Shown here: piece by piece, positions 55,610 through 64,000 of the stretch
Layout: the number at the start of each line of letters is the position of its first letter
Position numbering within the stretch: the stretch's first letter is position 1
Origin: Istiophorus platypterus
Lineage: Eukaryota; Chordata; Actinopteri; Istiophoriformes; Istiophoridae
Reading direction: 5' to 3'
Assembly (NCBI GenBank): GCA_016859345.1
Contig: CM029124.1
Span: 12,612,480-12,676,479, forward strand
DNA length: 64,000 nt
Program-made: the position numbers and the translations under genes
The notes under the pieces: model-generated
The model's input: only the letters and a program-made list of their open reading frames with translations
Databases searched by the model: none
What the model was told of the DNA's origin: nothing

Positions 55610-57492
55610 CAACAAAATTATGTTATTTAACCTTTACATCATTGAAGAATTATTAAATAGTGATTATTTCACCAAGCGTTAACAGACAACTTAATGAAAA
55701 TATCCCAGTATTATTGATTTTAATGCACTTTAATTGAGGGTTTTAAAGTGCGTTGAGGAAGTTATCGGACGCTATTATGGAATTTGACAGTGCAACCTGT
55801 CAAGAAAGGCGGAGCTTTTTGATTCGTTTTTTTTTCCCAGTGTGAAAAGCTGCAGTAGTGAAGTCCACAGTTGTGTCTGCTGGACCTTCTTGACACAAGT
55901 GGATTAGAAGGAAACACTGACTGTGATTGATCAGCTGAATCCACTGCTGAGTGACACCCTGCACGGGACCATAACACAGAGTGACTTGACTGTGGGGCAC
56001 AAGAAAAAATATACAAGGTAATTTGTTTTTACATCTTACTAAAACATCGACTACACAGGCACGTCACCAAACAAGCACTTAGAGAAATGCGTCATGGAGT
56101 TTGAGTGCAAGGTGAGGGCATCAGTATTTTTAGAGACTGAATAAATACAGACCACTGAGAGCTCAGTGTTTTCTTATATTCACTGGATTTGGATCTATTG
56201 GTTGTTGATCTGATTGCTGAATCGTTTATCATTTGTAGGAAAATTTTAGGTTTAAAACACCTGCCATAGCCTGATTCGCTCTTATACTGCATTACCTCAT
56301 ACAAATTAACAGTATAATTAATTTATGAGAGGAACCTGACCATTGAAGACATTAAAACAGCAAGGCTGTATTCCTTGTAATCAGCTTTATAGAAGAGCTT
56401 CATGCTAATAGATTAATATGCAGATTATTTTCTCAACAAATAGCTCATTCTATAAAATGTTTGTAAATAGCAAAAATGTCGAACCTAGTTTCTCATAGTC
56501 TGTATTCATGTGTTTGAATGTCTTGTTTTGTCTGACCAACAATCCAAAACCTAAAGATATTTAATATACAGTAGGATATATCAGAAAAAGCTGGAACCAA
56601 GGAATGTTTTGCATTTCTGTATGAAAAATAACTTCCAATGATCAATCGAAAATGGTTGGCATTTATTCTTCTGTTGTTGCATCTCTTACTAACATAAGAA
56701 GGCATGTTTTGTACTTGCATCATTACTTTAAAGTAGTGTGGTCGTTATCTCTTTCAGTCTCAAACTCTGTTTTTTCTGTGTTGCTTTTGCTGCATCTCAC
56801 TGTTGTTCCTTTGTCAGAGGGCAGCATTAATTAAACGCTTGTCTCATGACAAGTCCGACCTTATTGCAGAGAAGGAGAGAAGAGACAGAGTGAGTTAGAG
56901 ATCTCCCCAGAGATTTAGACTATGGAACTCTCTCAAGCTCCCAATTATTTTCTCATATCCTTAGTCTCAGGGTGAGGTTTGTAATTTATTACTGTACACA
57001 TAAAGCTGAGCGATTTATACATTACAATAGATGATCCTGTGGTTTGCTTTTGTAATCGTTCATTGGATTAAATCTAAAAACCCTGTGATGTCAAGGTGTG
57101 AGATGCTGTAGTGTACGTGCTGCTGTGGTTCGCAAAGCATGATGCTCGAAGAGCCAAGCTTCCCTGTCAGCGGCGCTGATCAAAGACATGAAAGGAGAAG
57201 GGTGCAGCTGCAACACTTCACACATTAAAAGCCTTCATTAAAGCCCTTAGACCTCATTACAAACCACAAGACAAGGTGAACACAACAGCAGGAGTTTTAT
57301 TTGTCAAGTTTTTGCTCCGTATTCCTGTAAAAACACTTGAAATCAGTGTTGCTGATATATAAATACTTTGAGCTGTGTTTGAGCTCAGCCTAGGCCACAC
57401 AAAGTCAAGTCTGATGGCGTGACTGCTTTTAACATAACACCCTAAAGCAATAGAAACACATTGCTGACAGCTGTGCCTGAATATTTTTCCCC

Positions 57493-57496
<4 letters not shown>

Positions 57497-57533
<37 letters not shown>
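57497..57533 (+). repeat. (CT)n microsatellite
   Basis: Perfect CT array followed by CATTTGCAG. The resulting acceptor-like site has no supporting exon. Confidence 0.95.
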
Positions 57534-57537
<4 letters not shown>

Positions 57538-59344
57538 GCAGGTCGGATTTACACAGGTCAGTTTGAATCTCTTGTATTTCATTCGTGGGGATGCAGTATC
57601 CCAACCAGCATCAGATGGTAGGACTGGCTGCAAAGACGTTCTTTTAATGAGCAGTGAAATTAAATTCACCATCGTTAGTGGACAGCAACACCAGGGGAGG
57701 CTGGATAAGGGCTGCAGAATGAGAGTCTCTGCACCAAGAGTGCATTTCTGCTTCCCCACAACTGGAATGAAAATTATTGGCTGCAGTGTTTCACCAAGCA
57801 GCATTTGTTCTTCAGACAGTGGCTCTTTGTGTGCAGAGAGCATCATTGCCTCAGTTTGATTTATACTTGTTAGACCAAACTCGACATATAGTGACCTTCT
57901 TCTCAAACGTGCTGCATGAATTATGTTTCAACACTGTTTTTTTCTTTAAATCAAGGAAACAACAAGGATAACAAAACTTAATATTAATGAAAAGTGCCAA
58001 GTTCTATGTTCAAATTGTGCTTAGTGAGCCTATATTATTGCAAAACCAGAAGAGAAAGATTGAACAGGGGGGGGGGCATATTTATTTTGTAATTTTGTAC
58101 ATTGTGTTTTGGAAGTTATTGTCAATTTTGCTGTTGAAGTGCCACTTGTGAAACACCCACCTGTAAGGAGGGTCACGACTCTCCTGTGTTGCACAATATG
58201 TGATAAATGGAAGCACGGTAGCCAGAAGCATGCATGGGAAGAAAAATATACTAATTTACCTATTAACTATACCCTATTAATGAGGTATCATTCAGCTTTT
58301 CTATCACTGTAATATCCAAATATTATTTTTGATCTCTATTTGCATCTTACACCATGCTTGTGCACACATCACATATTCTTTTCACACAACAAATACAAAG
58401 AATAACAGCACAGTGATTTCCTTCACATTTCAGTCGAGAGTTTAAAATAAAACTTTGTACTTCACCCTCTTCCTCTCCTTATGGTTACTTGTGCATATTT
58501 ACAGTTTGCCTCTCACATTTCACAAAGCTAGCTACATGAAACAAAGCTTTCCCCCTGTCAAATTACTGGAGCAGAGCCCTGGTATGTTATAAGATGAGGC
58601 TAAGCAAATTGTATCAGGCGCTAAATATTGTCAAACACACAGGAAAAAGGAGCCGTCTGCATTGTTACTGGAAGCAGGCCAGAGTTCCCGCAGCAGGGTA
58701 CAGACTGGTACGGAAAATGTTGCCGGGAGGTTGACATCCCAGGGCTGGTTCAGATCCAACAGGACGGTGTTGTTGACAAAACCCATACATATAGTGCATG
58801 TGAAGGCGTTAGAAGAGGAAATGTTAGCTTTTATAAAAGAACAACAAGTCTTAATTTCAACCTGAGCCTTTTGAATTGATTTTTCACAAATGCCACTGTC
58901 AATATTTAATTTTTCCATGATTTTTCAACCATCTGTGTGACCTTTTTTCATGTTCCCGGGTGGGATGGTGACACCCAGCTTTCAGACAAAAGCTCAGTTG
59001 TTGTAATATATTCTCAGCAGCACAAAAAAACATTCATAAATAGGATAGCTGTGTCGTGCACTCACAGAAAAGCACAGCCAAAGAGAAGATTTGTAAGAGT
59101 GCCAGGTACCTTCAGTGCCTTCAGCTTGATATGCGATTATCAAACTGTCATGGTTGGTGTTATTTACGTAACGCTGGCTTGGTTTAATCAGGGTCAACAG
59201 GAAGAGCTTGTTCAGCCTCATGAGGGGCAGATGGGAATATTTTCATTCCATGTACTTTAATTCATAATGGGTAGATTAAATAAAACACTGCTGCTCTGAT
59301 GAGATTTGTGGCCTGATCCACTACTGTCTGAATTGTTAAAAACT

Positions 59345-59590
59345 GTGCTTAAGCTAATGGTGTGGCCCTGGGGATGGCAGCGCTGGTCTGTTAGTCCTTC
59401 GACCCACCACTTGGGTCCAAACAGAAATATCTCCACAACTACTTGATGGATTAGCACAACATTTTTACGAACCTTCACGAATCCCTCTGACTTTTGTGAT
59501 CCCCTGACTGTGTTAGTAGCGCCACCATTAGGTTGATATTGGTGGTTTTGAGTGAAATATCTCAAAAACTGTTGGATATATTGCAATAAA
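59345..59590 (+). repeat. Teleost interspersed repeat R1, forward copy
   Basis: Contains GGGGATGGCAGCGCTGGTCT, CCACCACTTGGGTCCAAACA, GAAATATCTCCACAACTACT, TGGATTAGCACAACATTTTT, GTGATCCCCTGACTGTGTTA, GCGCCACCATTAGGTTGATA and GAGTGAAATATCTCAAAAAC. This is the well-known series of a repeat found throughout percomorph-type genomes. It is the opposite orientation to the copy at 31.4-31.86 kb. Confidence 0.6.
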
Positions 59591-62393
59591 TCCTTGATTC
59601 ATTGCCCTATATATAGGTATACATATACTCCCGTGTACCTCAGGATGAAATATGATCCCCTAGCTTTTACATGTAGCACTATCATAAAGTCAAAATCAGT
59701 TTGTCTAATATGTCCATTTATGTCTTACAACTTGCAAAACTAATGACATTCCCATCAGGTGTACTTTGTGTGTACTGCTTATTACCAAATATTAGCATGT
59801 ACTTTTCCTCCAAAGACAAAATAATTGAAGTACTGTACTCTATAGCTTCAATCACTCAAATCATCATCAAACTTAAAGCTGCCTCTTGTTGTCTTGTTGG
59901 TTAGAGTTGTGCTGTTTAGTTGTTGTTCAGACATACTGAGTGTGATTTGCTTCCATCCTGTCAGGTAACATACTCTGGGAGTAAACGTAGGTTCTATTCC
60001 TGGACTAGATTGACATGGAAGAGAAAAATTATTTCAATTTTCTTCCTTGAGAATCCAAGGTGTAGCTATTTGATAAATATCATCCCAGGAGAGAACGAAG
60101 AAAGAGCTTGCAATGACAGAGGAGGATAAAAATAGATTTCACCTTATAGACATTAATCATATATCAAGGTAACCTTGTGAGACAGAGTAGAAAGTGTCAG
60201 AAAGTATAGGAAACATATCAGGGTTGTTTATAGTTCCCACTCTTCTTGTTTTTCCTTTTTGCTCCTGTTGGCTCCGTTACCTCTGTTGTTCTTTGTCTTT
60301 TTCTTTTTCAGTTGTTCCTGATTCTCATTTAAATGCCAGCTGCAGTGCTTTTGTCTTAGAGGGTTTGATAAACCACAGGAATAAAAAGACACCTATAAAA
60401 GTTAGGCTGGTTGATTAAATTTCATATGGATCAGAAGGCAAAGACGGTGACGCTAGGAAAGGATGAAAAACTTCTCATATTTATCCACCCATTACTTAGC
60501 AAAACTAGTGAATACACTCGCTGCTTTGTAATGAGGATAAAATATAACAAAAAAAGTGCTTACTTATGGTTCGGGGTCCAATGTTTCATGTCTAAAGGTT
60601 AATTTTTAACATTTTTAACCTTTGCCCTCCATTTGGCATTCCTCAGCTCTCCACGTAGCCTAAATCTTTGCTGCCCATGTGATGTTGGGAATATCATAAA
60701 CAGATGTGGTATTAGACTTTTGACAGTCAAGATGAATTAAGAGGATCTAGAGCCTCTGTGAAGTACAGTACAGCTAAAGCTGCTGGGACAAGCATGGCAC
60801 AGAGTCATCTCTAAGTCCTTCACTGTCCAAAAAAATGGACAAACAAGTGAGAGAAAGCCAAATGATGGTGTGGCCTGTAATAATCCACTCTGAGATGGTT
60901 TCGTGGATGTCACCACTTTGGAAAGCCTGTCTATTAAACTGACAAAGAGAAGCGTGTCACACCGCACTTGTTTCCCCCCAAAACAAACAGATACTGTTGT
61001 TGGTTCATGCAAACAAGAAGCTCTTCTGCCTCCCTCCCGACCGGTTTGACACCAGAAGAGCCACACGCCTCTGCTGTCACACACACCCACCACACTCCCA
61101 TATCAACCAACCCTTTATCTGCTTCTTCCACTCAGCCCAACCAGTTCACTGTCTGTCTGTCTACCGCTGAATATTAGACAAGACGCATGCCTCTGAAAGT
61201 AACCACATAAACCTGCACATAATTAAGAGTTTTACTCTGGAAACCATTAAAAACTAGGTTAATTATAGGAGATTAGAATGATTTCTTAATTACCAAACTG
61301 GCTTTTATGTTCATTTGTAATTTTGCAATGTAAGCCAGCAGCAAGTTTTACCGGATTTTTTCCTGACTGCAGCCAACAAAATCAATATAAAGGCAGGTTT
61401 TTGGGGTTTTTTTTCAGAAACAAGAGTATTAAAAGATGCCCTGTGGTTTTCTGTTTACGCAGCAGGAAACAGGAAAGTAACAGGAGAAATTAGAGCTGTA
61501 GCAACCTGGGAGGGCACAGACACACCTAGGTAGCTGTGTCCTTATGACACGTCACCCGGACAAATAGCATGACAACAACATTCTCATGACAACAAAGATA
61601 ACACCTTAGACATTAGACTTCCAGGTTGATGTTTATATAGCAGCTCACTGCAGTTAACCTGAAACTCAGTGAGCAGTAACACTGAAACTTGCTTTTAGTT
61701 GGGATGTTGTTCCTCTCCTCCTCCTCATATTACAATTAAACTGATATCATGAAACAGACTGCTGCACGTGTATCTCCGGGATTCACACAGACCAGCAGCT
61801 TTTGAGAAAAATATCACTGAGAAGCAGAGACAAAATGTCCGATCTTTGACCTTTGGACTTTTGAAATATTGATAGTGTGATAACATCCTTGAGCCTGGTG
61901 GATCTTGTTTGCCGTTGGTGTTTAAAAACTGGACAAACAGAAGAGAGTACTAATTTTACAATGGGCCTCAGGGAGCTATGCTGTATGTTATGGTTGTATT
62001 TCTGTCATGTGTCACCCAGTAATTAGCGTGTTCTTCTGTGCTTGTGTGTTTAGTCATGTGTGTAATTTCCAGGACTTTGAACTGCCTTATGCTTTAGACA
62101 GAGATCTCACACCGAACATTTCATTCTCACACCCGTGGCGCCACCTAGTGATTCTTTCTTTGCAATATTGTCAAATGTACTTCTGCTCTTTACCACTGGA
62201 GGTCACAGCCACTCTGCTTATGAAGATTCTCATCCCAGTATTTATGCCTCTCTCCCAGATTTAACTGGCTAATCACAAGGAAAAATAATGTGTGCTAAAA
62301 GCTTCAACATAACTCCATAAATACTAGGTTTCCTTTTAATTCACCACATTCATCCACCCTATTTTTACATTTAATGACATTTTCCCTGTTGGC

Positions 62394-62395
<2 letters not shown>

Positions 62396-62440
<45 letters not shown>

Positions 62441-62453
62441 GCACACACACACA
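62396..62453 (+). repeat. (CA)n microsatellite
   Basis: CA array with one TACG interruption in downstream intergenic DNA. Confidence 0.95.
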
Positions 62454-64000
62454 GCAAACTCTGAAATCAAATAGCTCTGAGGGAGACAAAACAGTCCCAG
62501 ATGAAAGTAATCTAATTGTGTTTAATATGTATGAGTGTCAACTGCAAGTTTTTTCTGGTCGAGTGGCCAGTAAAGCTTTCATCGCCGGCCTACTGGATGA
62601 CATCTGGCCTGCAGGGGCAGGATTACCTCTCTCTCTCTGTGGATGAAGCAGGGTGGATTGGGGCAAAGACCTGGGTCAAACCGCTTCATAAAGTGATGAA
62701 TATCTTTGTTTTAACCTGAATGAGAGAGGGTTTTTTTTCTACATTAGGACAATTCAGATTATGGCAGATAAGCCTGATGTGATTCCTTTGATTGTCTGAC
62801 TTTTTCACTGTATCACTGCATCCTATAAGGAAAACACAATCCCATCTGCCACAATGAAATGAGGCTGCGGGTTGGCATTGTGACAGGAAGACTGACCTTG
62901 ACCCAGAAAAACCTGGCATCCATCCTTCATGTCAGCCAGTGTCCATCCTGATGAATGTGTCACTGAACAACAGTGAGGCTGAATTCCTGCCAGCTCCAGA
63001 GGCACTGTTCCATGGCAGACAATGACCTATGACCTTTCTGTGCAAAAAGAAAATATCCTTAGGGAATGCAAAAATTAAACCTTACATCAACACAAAACAG
63101 ACCACTGTCACTGCAAAGAAACTCTGTATAACTGAAACTTTTACTGAGATTTGTATAAAGGATTTGAAAAGATTACACACACAATCAGAACCGTAAATGA
63201 GACATGTTGTTTGGCTCAAAAAGCAGCCAGAGAAAAAACTTTCAAGTCAAACTTTCAATAATGTACTTAGATAAAAGTACATAGACAACTAATTCTTACC
63301 AGCAAAATATACTTAAAGTATCAAAGGTAGAAGTACTGATAATGCATAGTGTGTGCTTCCATTGCTTTATTATTAATTTTATTTAATTAAAATATATATA
63401 TATCATTTAAAAGTAATATGATTATTTATGAACAGATTATACTCTAAAATATGTAAAAGCCAAATTCTGCAGGGTAACTAATTTCTATTGTTGTCAAAGT
63501 AAAAACTACAAATTTTCCCTCTAAAATGTGAAAAGGGGCCTTAAAATCGTATTTAAATGCATTACTCGAGTAAACACACTTATTCTTCTTTTTTAAAATT
63601 GGTTATAAACTCAAATTTTAATTTGTAAGAAGAGAAATGTGTTATTTCTTCTTCTTATTATTATATATTCTTCAATTGTGTATTATGGCTATGAAGGCCC
63701 ATAAAGTTTTGACAGAGAAAGATAAAGAAAAATCCTTTACTGAGAGAAGAAGTGGCTGTCAATAAAGAAACAGTGTTGAAAATAAATTAACTTCAATAAA
63801 GTTTAACTTTATATGCAGCATCGCACAGCCTCGCAAATGAGTGCAGTCCCCCCTTGCTAACTAGAGAAGTTAGACTGGTGATTAACTGATCGAAAACCTC
63901 TCTTCTTGAATGGTGCAACCCCACTGTACATAAATTCAATCTTGCATGCAGAACATCAAATCTCTTTCAAATTGGGGGGAATGTAGCACAAATGAGTAAG

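Larger units (their letters stand above)
55610..64000. other. Downstream intergenic DNA, no gene supported
   Basis: No protein family is recognisable in any frame. Open frames are short and composition-driven. Contents are a modestly GC-richer island at 55.75-56.02 kb, a (CT)n tract (57497-57533), a forward copy of interspersed repeat R1 (about 59.35-59.59 kb) and a (CA)n tract (62396-62453). A non-coding RNA or the start of another gene's UTR cannot be excluded. Confidence 0.55.

Noticed and set aside
57461..57906. Open frames of 115-132 aa downstream of sema4g
   Set aside because: One runs through the (CT)n repeat; no conserved domain, no consistent splice partner.
1..64000. Bacterial-type systems, CRISPR arrays, operons, viral or intact transposon genes
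   Set aside because: Tandem repeats are simple microsatellites without unique spacers. Genes are intron-split. No integrase, transposase or reverse-transcriptase motif was found.

Overview
The window is vertebrate nuclear DNA, almost certainly from a teleost fish. It shows interrupted genes with GT/AG introns, conserved vertebrate protein families, many (TG)n/(CA)n microsatellites, and several interspersed repeats of kinds I know from teleost introns. The species cannot be fixed from the sequence. Two protein-coding genes, both on the + strand, account for all of the coding sequence I can support.

Gene 1 (about 1.0-30.4 kb) is tp53bp2, encoding ASPP2, the p53-binding and PP1-targeting protein. 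A GC-rich promoter and a probable non-coding exon lie at about 1.02-1.18 kb. The start codon is at 1655 and the stop ends at 29179. Twenty coding exons give about 1,144 aa: an N-terminal beta-grasp/RA-like domain, a Gln-rich coiled coil, a long Pro-rich region with a PPxY motif, an RVKF PP1-docking motif, ankyrin repeats and a C-terminal SH3 domain. Intron 1 is 10.6 kb. A further 48-nt in-frame exon (19904-19951) and two symmetric phase-1 exons (about 21.6 and 22.9 kb) suggest alternative splicing in the low-conservation linker.

Gene 2 (about 33.8-55.6 kb) is a sema4g-type class 4 transmembrane semaphorin. A CpG-rich segment at 33.75-34.32 kb, ending in a splice donor, is a plausible promoter and non-coding first exon. 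The start codon is at 39759 and the stop ends at 54452. Fourteen coding exons give about 895 aa: signal peptide, Sema domain, PSI, Ig-like domain, Pro-rich stalk, one transmembrane helix and a cytoplasmic tail ending in a PDZ-ligand-like SSV. It may be either of the teleost sema4g duplicates; I cannot tell which.

The rest is intergenic or intronic. Positions 30.4-33.7 kb separate the genes and hold a degenerate interspersed repeat. Positions 55.6-64.0 kb contain no gene I can support. I see no tRNA, rRNA, CRISPR array, intact transposon, virus or operon. The two genes are not known to share a pathway: ASPP2 acts at cell junctions and in the nucleus, Sema4G at the cell surface. Their adjacency reads as synteny rather than function. 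I found no new biological system; the items worth checking are alternative exons, repeat-driven RNA structure and promoter architecture.
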